Below, one piece after another: positions 33,982 through 46,300 of a stretch of 60,000 nt of DNA. The notes below the pieces were generated by a model. The model was not told where the DNA came from, searched no databases, and was given only the letters and a program-made list of their open reading frames with translations. A program made the position numbers and the translations under genes. Within the stretch, counting starts at the first letter, position 1. Every line of letters begins with the position of its first letter. Source of the stretch: Cryptomeria japonica (Eukaryota > Streptophyta > Pinopsida > Cupressales > Cupressaceae). The stretch lies in the NCBI RefSeq assembly GCF_030272615.1, contig NC_081405.1, forward strand, positions 568,043,095 to 568,103,094. Reading direction: 5' to 3'.

Positions 33982-34688
33982 TCCCTTGAATGTCTACCAT
34001 AGACAACCTCAAAAGGACTCCTTCCAGTGGTCCTATTCACACTGTCATTATATGTATATTTTTCTTGAGGAATGATTAGATCCCATGTTTGCCCATACTC
34101 CTTAGTTAGACACCTCAACAAGTTGCCTAACACCCTATTAATGACTTCAGTTTGACCATCCGTTTGTGGATGGTAAGCTGAGCTAAATGAGAGATTAGTT
34201 CCAAGTCTCCTCCATAATGTTTGCCAAAAATGGCCCATGAATTTGTTGTCCCTATCTGAAACAATGCTTAAGGGAAGTCCATGAATCCTTACAATCTCCT
34301 TAAAGAAGAGATGTACAATATAGCTAGCATCATGTGTAGTTCTACATGGAATGAAATGGCTCATCTTGGAAAATCTATCTACTACCACATAGATGCTATC
34401 CATACCTGTCTTTGTCTTGGGGAGTCCTACTACAAAGTCCATGCTTATACATTCCCAAGGCCTATTTGGGACCGGCAATGGTTGATAGAGACCAACATTA
34501 CTTGATCCTCCTTTTTCTCTTTGACACACACCACATTGCTCCACATACCTTTTCACATCTCTTGGCAACTTGGGCCAATAGTAGTACCTCTGTACTAGAT
34601 CTAAGGTTTTATTGATTCCAAAGTGTCCACTTAAACTACCATTGTGTTTTTCTTGGATGAGGTTTTCCCTCATGGATCCTCTAGGCAA
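33945..34688 (-). CDS. int: Gypsy integrase core (element F)
   Basis: 247 codons: the HHCC zinc finger (HFGINKTLDLVQRYYYWPKL ... CGVC, about residues 21-58) and an rve core with intact D,D,E. These are MDFVVGLP (about residue 83), SDRDNKF (about 140), and DGQTEVINR (about 178). The remainder is a GRSPFEVVYGRHSRE segment. The N-terminal Met is internal; the homologous frame in E continues upstream into RNase H. Active-site residues are intact, the flanking frames are not. Confidence 0.88.
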   Translation of the reverse strand: MPRGSMRENLIQEKHNGSLSGHFGINKTLDLVQRYYYWPKLPRDVKRYVEQCGVCQREKGGSSNVGLYQPLPVPNRPWECISMDFVVGLPKTKTGMDSIYVVVDRFSKMSHFIPCRTTHDASYIVHLFFKEIVRIHGLPLSIVSDRDNKFMGHFWQTLWRRLGTNLSFSSAYHPQTDGQTEVINRVLGNLLRCLTKEYGQTWDLIIPQEKYTYNDSVNRTTGRSPFEVVYGRHSRECVNSGNLVPWR

Positions 34689-34955
34689 ACCTAAGTGATT
34701 ACCTTTGAAAAAGAGACCATTTTGGAGAGTGTAATCTACATACTCACCATGAAAATGGTTCTCAAACTCCTTGCAAACATTGTAGGCTAATTAGAAGTCT
34801 TCATCTCCTTCATAGAGGTCCTTGAAACCTTCTATTCCTATGCTTTGCAATTGTAACTATTGAATTGTCAACAACTTCCTACTTAAAGCATTTGCCACCT
34901 TGTTGAGTTGCCCATTTTTATGCTTGATGGTGTAGGTGAAGGATTGGAGGTATTA
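34689..34955 (-). pseudogene. rnh: RNase H C-terminus and integrase N-terminus (element F)
   Basis: Homologous to 26092-26365 of E, including IKHKNGQLNKVANALSRK-like sequence and a TAA/TAG-broken linker. It is cut at 34955 by element H inside the WMEYLQSF-type segment; the rest continues at 59094. Confidence 0.78.
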
Positions 34956-37900
34956 TGTAGTGTCCACCCTTGACTTGACTTGTTTGACTAGAGTTGAGCT
35001 TTAATTCATGCATGATAGACACTATTGGGCATAGGCTATTTTAGATGATTTATAGGATGTTGATACTATCATTAATGATCGTTTGATTTATTAGACACTA
35101 TATGCTTATTATGTGATTGACTATCGAAAGATTATATTGATCATGTGATTTGATGAGCATAATTGTTGATGGATTTTACATGCCTTACTATAATCCTGAA
35201 TTATACTAATCATGCACTGGATGATGTTTTTATATACTAACCATATTTAATGATTATCTATGATGAGTTGATCTTATGATGTGTTTGATTGTTGTATGAC
35301 TGTCTTCGGGATAGAGACAATTCCACATCACTCATTGTGAGCGGGATATGTCGTTGCAATTCTCTAACCCTTGTCTGTTATAATATATATATGCATATGT
35401 CGTATCGTTTCTTTGTGGGTGCAAGATTTGAAGGTACCAGACACTGACTCTGCCTGGCTCCACAGGTCTGAGTGTGTCTTTAAATCCCAATGGTATGTGG
35501 TTCGGAGTTGGCACAATTTCCCCTCACATACTCTAGGTCTAAGTTGTTCACTATGAGTCATCAGTGTCTTGGTGCAAGTCGTCATGATAGTTAATAAGCT
35601 GGGTTTCTTCTGTGTTGTGAGTATGTTAGTATTGGTTGATTATTCCTCTTATGTTGAGATTGACTATTTGATTATTGATGCAAGATTAAATAATTCATGA
35701 TGTTTATTTTAATTATTTTGATTAATAGCGATTTGATTATTTGGTTATCTAATGTTAAATTAAATTTATTGGATTCTTGCCTTTTTGGTTATTTGATTAT
35801 TTGATATTTAAATGTTTATTTATTTTAATGATGATTTAATATTTATTTAATTTTTATTGTTTAGCTTATGATGTGTTTTATATTTTATTTGTGATTTGAC
35901 CTTTATTGGTATTTATTTATTTGTTTAATCGCCTATGGTTTAATATTTATTTGGCTTTTAATGTTTATCTAGTTCATTAATTCATTTATGAGCCTTTGGT
36001 TTATTTAATTTAATTTCCCCATTTAATTTATTTAATTGTGGCTCATGTTTTATTTATTAGTTTGACTTTTATATTAAGTGGGTTGTATAAATAATAAAAT
36101 GATAAAACATTCCCACCAAATTGTAAAAAACATGATTTATATTTACCTTACCTACCCTCTTCTCTTATTGGTTGAATTTAAAAAGGGAGGTAAAATTATA
36201 TTATATGGCTGGGTTGGTAAAATATATTATAGATTGGAATATTTTGATTGGCTGAGATTGAGGCTAGGGTTTTTGGTTAATGTTTGTCTTTTTATTTTCT
36301 TTTCCGTGAATTTTTTGTGGGTTGGTTCCTCTCTGGAAAATTTTCTCCAGCAAGTTTTCTTCTTGGTTTTGGTTTTCTTCTCTCTTGCATTTTGGCTCGA
36401 GCTTGGGTTGGATTTGGTTTGACTGGTGGAATCTCTTCTTCAGCTTCTTCCATAACACGGGTTGCAGGTTGGAGATGTATTCTACCTTTTTTATATTTTA
36501 TTTTATGGTTTTCTTGTATGCTCCATGTCTGTAGATTGAATGTGTGAGCTTGGGGAAATAAATCTAAAATTTGTATAGTGAGGAAGAAAATATATGCAGG
36601 TATAAATTTGTTGTAAGGTTTTATTCTTTAGTTTGTGGGAAATATTTGTATTTATGGGTTTGCTGAAAGCCTTATGTGTCTTTCTGAGTCTGTGGTGCAT
36701 AGAGTTTTGATTTAATATTGGCCTTCAAGTGTTTATTATTTATTTAAGGTTGAAGTGAAATTTATTTATTGGGTAATATTATTTCACCCATTAAGTAATT
36801 AAAAGGGGGTAATTTGTATTCTTTTATTTAAAAGTTATTTTCACCCCAGGTCAATGGTTTAATTTATTTTACCTACCCTTGGAATTGATTGGCTAGAATT
36901 TTATGGTAGGTAGAGAATATATTTTATTTTCTTGAACTTTGGGAAGCTAGGTATGAAATATAATATTTTTGAAATATTTTGATTGGAGCATGGTTTTGCT
37001 TGGTTTTGTTTTATTTATTTTTATGTTTGATAAATAGGCCTTCCTGTGCATTCATGGGGGTTGGCATCTTTGGTGAATGAATTTCTGAGATTAATTTTAA
37101 GATTGTTGGTGGTTGGATTTAAATTGGATTAAAGGCTTGGACTAGTTTTTCTTGTAGTTTTTTCATGTAGGTTAATTTTCTAGTTGCTTGATTGTGTGGT
37201 ACTTTTTGGATTAATTCTTGTACCAGAGGCATTGATGAGGGTGTTGATGATTTATAGTTTTATATCTGGTTTTATTTGATGTATTTTGTTGGTTTCAAGC
37301 ATATTTACCTTCCTATGTTATTGGGGAAAGAATTGTGCTTTCATCCATATTGATGTGCTATGGTTGGTGAGTTGGAAGTGTTTCTATTTTGGGGCAGCAA
37401 GTGAGTTGGCCTTGCTATGGTTTTACTTTCATTAATGGCAAAAAATTTAATGGCTTGATATGCCTTTGTTTATTGCTAGCCAAGAGCCTCATTTTGTTAT
37501 ATTGATGGTGTTGTAGCCTTGCATATGTTGTGTGAATATGTGTGGAAGTTATTGGCTGCATTGAGTATTATTTTAATGTATTTATGTTGGTAGAGCCTCT
37601 TGTGATGTGTTGTTGGGCCATGTTAGGAGGAATGGGCTTCCTTGTGATGACTAGGGTCATGAGAGATAGGCTGGCATGAGGTTCCTTGTAAGGATGCATG
37701 AAGTCTAGACCACCAGGGCATATTAGAGTTTTCCATGATTTGTAAACAATTGATAACATTGATAATGAATTAATTGGGATGGGAAAATTATAACTCACTT
37801 AAACAGGATAATGAATAGTTTTGAGCCTCCTGACTTATGTCCTAGGGAGGATGTCTTAGGATAAGCATGAGAAGGCCATGAAGACAGTAAGCTAATCTCC

Positions 37901-39788
37901 CTTGGTCTCTCATAGGTTGAGATGGCTCCACATGTCCATCAGGCTAGTGCCTTGTGTTATTATGTTATTGTTTTATGAGGATGGCATGTGATGACACTCC
38001 ACTCCTACATGTGTTCCCCCTATTGATTTATGGTTATGCTTATTGGATTCATTTATGTCCTCATGAGTTTTATGCCTCTGGGAGTTTATTCTTGTGGCTC
38101 TATGTGAGTTCTTTCTTAAGAGTCCTTGTTGGTTAGTCTCTTTGGTTTTGAGTGTCAGCCTAGATGTAGAGTGTGTGTTGGGACCTTGTGTCATATCCTA
38201 CCATGGGGGGTGGTTCCTTTGGTTCCACATGGTCGGGTGGTTGGAGCTTTTAAACCATTGGGATGTTCCTATCTTTAGATTCTTCTTGCGTGGATGAGGA
38301 TGCTTCTTTAGATGGTTCATGGATAATACTTGCAACAAGAATGTAAATGATGATGTGATTTATGTAATGAAATTCTTATGTAACGGTTGTAAAAGAAGTC
38401 ATGTATATGAGAAATGACTATGTTGTTCTAGTTATAGTGATATCTTTTGATTATGGTAGATGATTGCAATGATGAACCTTGAGTGGTATTGTAACGCATT
38501 TATATTAAATGAAATGGATGCATGAGATATGGATAAGTATTGTTGTTTGAAACTAAATGATGTATTTTGTATTCTTGATGAACCATGTTAAAACTAAATC
38601 GGGTAAATGTTATGATAATGATATTAGATTTGAAATGATTCCTTTAACTAATGATTTAAGTAGAAGAAATGTTATGTCTTGATAGGATGTATGAGTTTGA
38701 GTAATGTTGGAAGATATCTTAGCACATGTTTATGAGTTGTGATTAAATAATTTGAAATTATATTATCATACTTCGTAGACAATGATCTAATGATTGAATC
38801 GAAATCCTATAATGCTTGGAATGTAATTGAAGGTTCCTTATGAAATATTTAATGGATGTTCTTAGTGAATGAAATGCTAATCTTATTAATGGAAATTACT
38901 AGTAAGTGTATGGGAAGATGACTAAATGAGTTCTTGTCTTTTAGGAAAGGATTAGAATGTATCATGTGTTATAGTTTAAGAATTATATCTCCATTTGGTG
39001 GATGCTATTAGTGGTTATGGAATTAGGATATTGTATCATAGTTTGTATTGAGATGATTTTGTGTAGTTACCTAATTTGTAATAAGATGATTGTTGGTTAA
39101 TTGATATAGTGTAAGAGATTTTATGAGTATTAAACGAGCTATGGGTTAAATGTTTACGGAGACTTTGTGAGTATTGCATTATGTGCTTCTAGAATCATGA
39201 TGAAGTAATAAGTATGCTAGGAGCATAGAATTATAAGTGACTATGTAGGAGTTAATAGTAAATTGAAATTGTGTTAATGCAATGAAAGGGTTAATCTTGA
39301 TATATGGATGATGATGTTTATAGTCAGAGGTTGGTTAATGGTAATAGGAACATTTGGACTTGGTGTATAAAATGAATCTAAGTGAAAAGGGAAATAGATG
39401 TGCATTGAAAGATAGAATCTCAAGTTAAATAAAAGATTAAGTAGATTGCATATCATGGGTGTTAGGTATTTCTATGTTACACCTATGTGTGTATAGTGAT
39501 TAAGATTATGAGGTATTGATCTGGAAGAAAGTAAATGCTTATTGCTTATGTAGGTAGATTAAGTAATGGCATTGAGATACCCTAGGGAGTTAGTAGTATT
39601 GAGTTATTTTATTCCGCTTACATAATTGTTTGAATAGCTTGAGTAAATTACTCTATGTTCATAATACTTAAATGTTGTTGTGTGCTCGCTGTATTGCTTA
39701 TGAGATGTTATGTGTTATATTGTAAAAAAAAATTTAAAATAGTGTGTTTTTAGCTATATTTCTCTAGGGTATTTTGGCAGGCATTACA
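34956..39788 (+). repeat. 5' LTR of element H
   Basis: 4833 bp, near-identical by eye (a few differences per 100 bases) to 54267-59093. AT-rich; frames within it (for example 36078-36422) recur at the matching position of the other LTR but have no recognisable family and simply reflect LTR identity. Confidence 0.94.
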
Positions 39789-39790
39789 TT

Positions 39791-39802
39791 TGGTATCAGA
39801 GC
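39791..39802 (+). promoter_or_regulatory. Primer binding site of element H (initiator Met tRNA)
   Basis: TGGTATCAGAGC two bases after the LTR end; exact match. Confidence 0.93.
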
Positions 39803-42667
39803 CCATGTTGCAGCGCTGGGATCTCTGGTTAAGGATATTGCTATTAGTCTTTTGAATATGCGTTGATGTTCCTTTCAATCAAGTTAATCTTCTAGATTTG
39901 TGTTAGAAGAAGTGTTATTGGAATTTTTGGAATCTTAGATATCTATGCCTTGTGTTTCTCTCTAATTCTTTTTAGGAATCATAACTTTAAGTAAAGTGTG
40001 TATTTATTCCATATGTATGTCTCCAGAATAAGAGAAATGTCTATGTGTTCTTACTTGCTTTGTAAATTTCTAGTGCTTACTTGAATGATTAGGGTTGCTT
40101 TCCTTATACATAATTAATTATGTTGTAGAGTGAGAAAAGAATGTGTGTATCCTCTTAACTAATGTGATGATCATAAAATTAGTATGTTATGTTGTTCTTC
40201 CTATGAATAGAAGGATGAAGTGTTTGTATTATACATTTAGGAAGAATTTGGTGTAGATCATGATGTGAAAATCGAAGGAATTGTATGTGGTGCTTAATAG
40301 AAGTAGTTGGAATGTCTTTTTCCTTATTTTTAATCTCTTATGTGAAATGTAAGGAAGTTAGTTGGTAATGTAATGATTACCCTGTAGAACTATTGGTTGT
40401 TTTGGTATATGTGTGATTTTGTATGTAATAAAAGATTGTTTGAGGAAATAATAGCTATCAAAGGATTTGGGATTGCTAGTTGCATGTGCATTGCTAGGAG
40501 ATCTTATGGAAGTTGAAATTGTATACCTTTAAAAGTGGTAGCTGCATTTGGCATGACTAGGAAATTCAAACTGTGTTTGTATAAATTTGTGTGTATTGAT
40601 TTGTGTGGCAATATCCCTTCCTTTCTCTTCTCTCCTTGTGGTAAAAGATTCAAATACTTGGGGGTTATTGATATTAAGTAGAAGGATTGGATAATAAATG
40701 ATGAATATGACTTGTAAACACTAAAGGGAAGATTAGATGAAGTTAATTTGCATTGGAGATGAAATTTAGGTATTGCATTCATGATCCTTGTTCTATAAGG
40801 GAAGAATTGATTAAATAAAATATCCCATCATTTAATTAGGAAATGTATCGTGAAACTAAAAGGAGATAAATATGTGTAGTGAAGCAAGGATTGGTGCATT
40901 GCATATGTAGAAATTGAAATGATATCATTGTGTCTTCATTTGGTTTGGCAAGATAAAAGTTTTAGCTTTGTGTAGGAATTGTGTGGCATTGAATACATAT
41001 TTCTCTTAACTAGATGGATAAATTAAGAAAGGTTACTATATCATTGCCTTATTTGAATTTTAAGAAGTGCTTCCTTAGAGAATTCTAATGAGATAAAATA
41101 ATAATTAGTTATATGAAACTGTGTTGGGATTCTAAATGCCAATTTTTCTTGAAATGTTGAAAATACATAGTCTATGAATGATAGCAATCAAGTAATAATA
41201 GGAAGTGATTTTAAATAGAATGATGTGTGTGTTCTTGTAATTTAAGTGTTATTAGATGAAAAGAAAACTAAGTTTTGGAAGTGGGACTAAGATATTCTTA
41301 ACTTAGATAACTAGAAGTATGTCAGAAGATTATTATTGGTAAGAGTAGAAATTGATATTAAACATTGGATTTTGTAATGAGACCTATTTTCCTTGTTTAA
41401 ATATATGATTGACTAAATTGCTTAAAGACCTTATGAAGGAATTTCTAATCTTCTATAGGTTATTAGTTGTGCATTAATGGAAATAATGTGTGTTGTAGTT
41501 TACTATCAAGTGAGTAATTGAATCTCTAACCTTTGTTTCTGTTATAACTTGGTGAGTACGATCATGGTAGAGATAATATATCTTGATCATTAGTCATGGT
41601 ATGAGTATATTCCTTGTGCATGTGTGAGTGCGTAGTTTCTTTATCTCTTCCTACCTATGTCAACTTTCATAAAGGATAATTGCCTATATTTTTGAAAATT
41701 TGAATTGCTTTAAAAAAATAATGAAAGTAATACGGACATATGGATAAATAGAAGTCTTAAATATGGCATGCACCCTCTAACACATTCAAGGCATTTCACC
41801 CTTGGATGTTGTGTAGCGATTACTCCCTTTAGTGTGACTAATGTTGGTCACCTCATGATGTGAGTTGGATGAATCATTTATTTTGCCTTGAGTTAATTTT
41901 TTATTTATGTGATGTGTCATAAGGATTAATGTGTATTGTTTTTAGATTTATTTACTTTTGGATGACCGTTGATTTCTTCTTTCTTTTATTTTTCCCTTGT
42001 GGTGGCACTTGTCACTTAAATTTTTGGATTGATTTCGCCGACAACTTTTCTTCTCTTTTAATTTAATGAATTGATTTCATGATATTTCCTTTGACCTCCT
42101 CTTTTGTTGTCTATGGTGGTCATTTTAAGTGTCGATGTATTTTGGGCCCAATCTTGAGCCAGTGTTGTCTCTATCATGTTCATTTTGAACCTCTAATAGC
42201 GTGTGTGAGGGAGGACATCACGGAAAAGTGTGCTAGGCTAAGAAAACAAGTAGATAATGTTGTTATTAGCTGAGTAAATAAAAAGTGTTAATAAGGTGAA
42301 ATTTATTGGTAAGTTTCTAAAAGTTTATAGTAGATAGAAGTGCCTTGGAATTGTGAAGTCTGAAATTATGGAATAGTTAAATAAAAAGAAGTTGCTGATT
42401 TCTTGCCTTCAAATCTTTGTGTACACATACTAGATTAAGGATGCCCTTTGAATGATTTGATTGGATAAGGAATGCATCTAATGTTTGTATAAAGTGTAGC
42501 GCAGTGTAAGCATGGTGGAAATTAGGACATTTGAATGTCATGGAATTTGTCCTTTTAAATAAATAGGTTATTTATGCTTGGTTATTGTGTGAGGTCTTGA
42601 GTACATTTAATTTGAGGAAGCTTAGTTCTAAGAAAATTTCACTCATTTAGGCTTATGGCATGATTTG
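39803..42667 (+). other. Noncoding internal domain of H, left part
   Basis: Nearly 2.9 kb of AT-rich DNA with no frame resembling gag in any register. Composition resembles the distal part of the H LTR. The right limit is set by the first Tat-type protease homology near 42668, not by a visible terminus. Confidence 0.65.
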
Positions 42668-43540
42668 TTCAAGCCCAAATTGGACAACTAGTTGTTTCCC
42701 AACACGTCGCCTTTTCTGATAACGATATCTCTCCTGATAAGCTCCCTCATAATGATCCATTACATCTCGAAGTCTTTGTCCATAATTGCAAAATCTGACG
42801 AGTCTTGATAGATGGCGGAGTAGGTCTTAACATCTCTACCTTGAGAGTGGTCATTGGTCTTGGTTATACAGAAAATGACATTGATTCTTCCAGAAGGATA
42901 ACAATCAAAGCATATGATGATGCTGAGTGCCCATCTAAAGGGGTAATTTCATTTCCTATCAAAGTCGGTCCAGTGACAAAACACTTTCTTGCAGGTCCTA
43001 GACCTCGATCTCCCTTACAATATGATTCTTGGCCGTTCGTGGATCCACGCAATGAAAGCAGTTCCATCTACTTATCATCATTGTTTAAAATATCCTTACA
43101 ATGGGACTGAGATAACAATTCCAGGAGATCCTAATCCATTTCAATTTTGTGCTAATCTAAAAGATTCCCTAAAGCAACAAGTCCCAGTCAATAGAGAGGC
43201 CCACTCACATAATTATGTGGATCCTAATGAGTTGTTAGATGTTGTCAAAGGAAAATTGAAGATACAGGACCAAGGATGCGGAGAGTATTCAATGGCTCAA
43301 ACATTCCTTATTGGGAATTTACCAATATCTCCAAAATCACATGGCAAACCACATTTGTTGCAAAAGGAACCTAAGATAGTCATTCAATATCAGCCCCCCA
43401 CTACATTTACAAGGTGGGGTGAACTTGACAAAGAAACTTTGGATGATGATGTCATAGATTGGCTTTATAAGGATCCAACCGAGACACCACCTGTCAGGTT
43501 ACCGGTGGAGCGGCATGGCAAAGGGTTTACTATGCTATAG
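42668..43540 (+). pseudogene. pro: Tat-type protease region (element I)
   Basis: Homology begins with IGQLVVSQHVAFSDNDISPD and HNDPLHLEVFVHNCKI, a stop, then VLIDGGVGLNISTLRVV, the aspartic protease active site in its Tat/Ogre form (ID-GG-GLN). ITIKAYDDAECPSKG and VGPVTKHF follow. A one-base shift near 42985 moves the frame to VLDLDLPYNMILGRSWIHAM, the C-terminal protease motif. The frame runs to a TAG at 43538-43540. Truncation at the left removes the gag-protease junction. Confidence 0.82.
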
Positions 43541-45331
43541 AAAAAGGGATATGATGGCTGCAGTGGCTTGGGCCCTGACAAGAAAGGAAGGCTAGAACCT
43601 ATTATACCCAAGATGCGACCTCCAACTTTAGGGTTAGGTTTTGTACCATTGCGAATTGGACCCTCGTCTACCAAAGTGACTATGTGTGGAAAGGGGCATG
43701 ACTCTGATGATGAAACAACACCTGAGGATACCGGACCCAAAACTGATTCCAATGAATGGGAGTGGAGTTCCTTTTCTTCTAGCTCCTATGCCCTTGATAA
43801 TGTTTTCCTTGACCCCGAGGATTTGCCCATGGAAGACAAACATGAAATAACTCCCCCTCCTAAAACATGTCCTAATGCTTGGATAGAGTCATTCTGGGAC
43901 CTAAGTTCTAAATTAGATACGAGCAGTTCAGACAGTGATACCACAGACATTTACATTTTTACCATCTCGGCCCTCTCTCTCCTTACAACCGATGATGAAA
44001 TGCCTCTTGTCTATCCTCAACTTATCCAACATGGCCAACAAGAACCACTCACATTAGATTTTTTTCAAAATGACAAAGCAATTGCCGAATTTCTGGGACT
44101 CCGAGAAGGCATACCACAAGGAGATCATAAAGCAGGATTTACTATTGATCTAGATTCCACAACACATTTTGGGGAGTCAACTCCATCTTCTAGTCATAAG
44201 AATGAAAAAGAAAAAGTAAAAAATCAAAAGAATAGGTCTTTGAGTGAAAACTGTAAGGCACTCTCTGATCATGAAAAAGTAAAAATAAAAGACGTACCTG
44301 CGGGTGAAAACCTCTCTGAGGCACCCAAAGGTGGAAGATTGGACATACCCCTATCAAGTCAGGATAAATCAACATTGCTTGTGGAAATGACCGAAGAAAT
44401 AAATTTGGCTACACCTGAAAACCCTAAGGTTATTCATTTCGCTGCTTCTCTATCAAAACAAGAAAAGATAGATTTTGTCAATTTCTTTCTTGAGAAAAAG
44501 ATCAGTTTTGCGTGGTCCTATGCAGATATGCCCGGCCTTGATCCAGAATTAGTCCTTCATCACTTGCCATTAAAATCAGATGCCAAGCTTGTCAAACAGA
44601 AACTCAGAAAGATGCATCCCCAGGTGGCTCTCTTGGTCAAGGTAGAACTAAAAAAATTATTAGAAGTGATCTTTATCAGACCCATTGATTATGCAGACTG
44701 GATTTCAAATTTGGTACCAGTTAGCAAAGTAACTGGGGGCATCAGAATCTGTACGGACTTTAGGGATCTCTATAAAGCATGCCCTAAAGATGACTTTCCA
44801 CTGCCAAATATAGACATCATAGTTGACATGATTGCTAGATATGAGATGCTATCATTGATGGATGGTTTCTCTGGATATAACCAAATTCGCATTGCTCCTG
44901 AAGATCAACATAAGACTGCATTCACTTGTACTTGGGGTACCTACTGCTGGAATGTGATGCCCTTTGGTCTTAAAAATGCTAGAGCAACATATCAAAGAGC
45001 TATGACAACAATTTTCCATGATTTTATGCATACTTTGATGGAAGACTATGTTGATGACTTATTATGCAAATCCGTCACAAGAGATAGTCATCTAGCCATC
45101 TTGGGTCCAATCTTTGACCGAATGGAAACCTACAAGCTCAGACTCAATCCAAAGAAGTGTGTCTTTGGTGTCACAGCCAACAAATTATTAGGGTACATTG
45201 TTTCTCACAGAGGCATCGAAGTCGACCCTGCCAAGGTTAAAGCAATAATGGATATGCCTCCTCCTGCCAATCTCTGTCAACTAAGAAGTTTGCAAGGAAA
45301 GCTATAGTCAATCCACCGGTTTATAGCTCAA
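43541..45331 (+). CDS. rt: G-patch-like segment and reverse transcriptase (element I)
   Basis: A 579-codon frame from 43568 to 45307, the longest in the window, extending upstream in frame to 43541. It begins with a glycine-rich G-patch-like stretch (KKGYDGCSGLGPDKKGRLEP, then PPTLGLGFVP). A long acidic linker follows. RT starts at about residue 290: FAWSYADMPGLDPELVLHHL, IRPIDYADWISNLVPVSK, RICTDFRDLYKACPKDDFPL, LMDGFSGYNQIRIAPEDQHK, MPFGLKNARATYQRAM, and the catalytic EDYVDDLL at about residue 497. All RT motifs look intact. It ends at TAG 45305-45307 where the family has Gln (GKLQS). Confidence 0.92.
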
Positions 45332-46300
45332 TTGGCAGACAAATGTCATCCCTTCCAGCATTTATTGCATAAAGGAGTCACTTTTAAATGGACTGAGCAA
45401 TGTCAATCAACATTTCAAACTCTTAAGGATTATTTGCTGTCACCACCTATTCTAATGCCTCCTATAGAAGGGAAGCCATTCATATTGTATATTTTTGCAA
45501 CTGAAACGGCACTAGGAGTTCTCTTGGCCCAACAGGATGAGAAAGGCAAAGAGTGGGCTATTTATTATATCAGTCGGATACTAGTGGGCTATGAGTTGAA
45601 TTATTCAACTATTGAACGAGCATGTTTAGCAGTGGTCTTTGCAACACAGAAGCTACGACACTATATGTTAAATCATCAGACACTGTTAGTTGCAAAAATT
45701 GATCCCTTGAAATACTTGCTTAGTAGGGCAGCTTTGACAGGTCGCCTAGTAAAGTGGGTTATGATCCTCAGTGAGTTTGATATTGAGTACATGGAGCGAA
45801 AGGTAATAAAAGGACAAATCATAGTGGATCAACTTGTCGAGGATCCTATTTATGATCATCATCCCATGTTGACCAATTTTCTGGATGAATCAGTCTTTGC
45901 TCTCACATCTTCTAATGAATGGAAGTTATATTTTGATGGATCCCATACCAAGTTCGAGTCCGAAGCAGGTATATTGTTTGTCACCCCTCAAGGTGATGCT
46001 ATTCCAAAATCCTATAGAATAACTTTCCATTGTACCAATAACAGTGTAGAATATGAAGCTCTGGTCATAGGACTCCGAGTAGCAGTCCACTGGAACATCA
46101 CACATTTACAAGTCTATGGAGATTCTTAGTTAGTCATCCATCAAGTGAATGATGACTACGAAACAAAAGATGAAAAGCTTATCCCCTACAAGCATATGGT
46201 AGATTTCTTCAAGACAAAATTTATGGCTATCCATTTCAGTCAAGTTCTAAGAATTCAAAACAAATCGGCAGATGCTATGGCAATGATTGCTTCCATGTTA
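45332..46300 (+). pseudogene. rnh: RNase H and second archaeal-type RNase H (element I)
   Basis: The first RNase H follows RT as usual: FKWTEQCQSTFQTLKDYLLS, ETALGVLLAQQDEKGKEWAI, YYISRILVGYELNYSTIERA and LRHYMLNHQTLLV. After a connector, a second RNase H begins at about 45915: WKLYFDGSHTKFESEAGILF, NNSVEYEALVIGLRVAVHWN and LQVYGDS, carrying D, E and D of the active site. A TAG (46127-46129) then stands where GDSQLV is usual, and the domain's end (NKSADAMAMIASML) lies at about 46260-46300. Dual RNase H is the diagnostic feature of the Tat lineage. Confidence 0.88.

Noticed and set aside
36078-36422. A 114-codon hydrophobic protein gene repeated at 55389-55733
   Set aside because: Both copies lie at the same place in the H LTRs; repetition reflects LTR identity. 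Low-complexity, Phe/Leu-rich and TA-rich origin.
39803-42667. Gag gene of H or I
   Set aside because: Scanned for zinc knuckle and capsid motifs in all frames; none seen.
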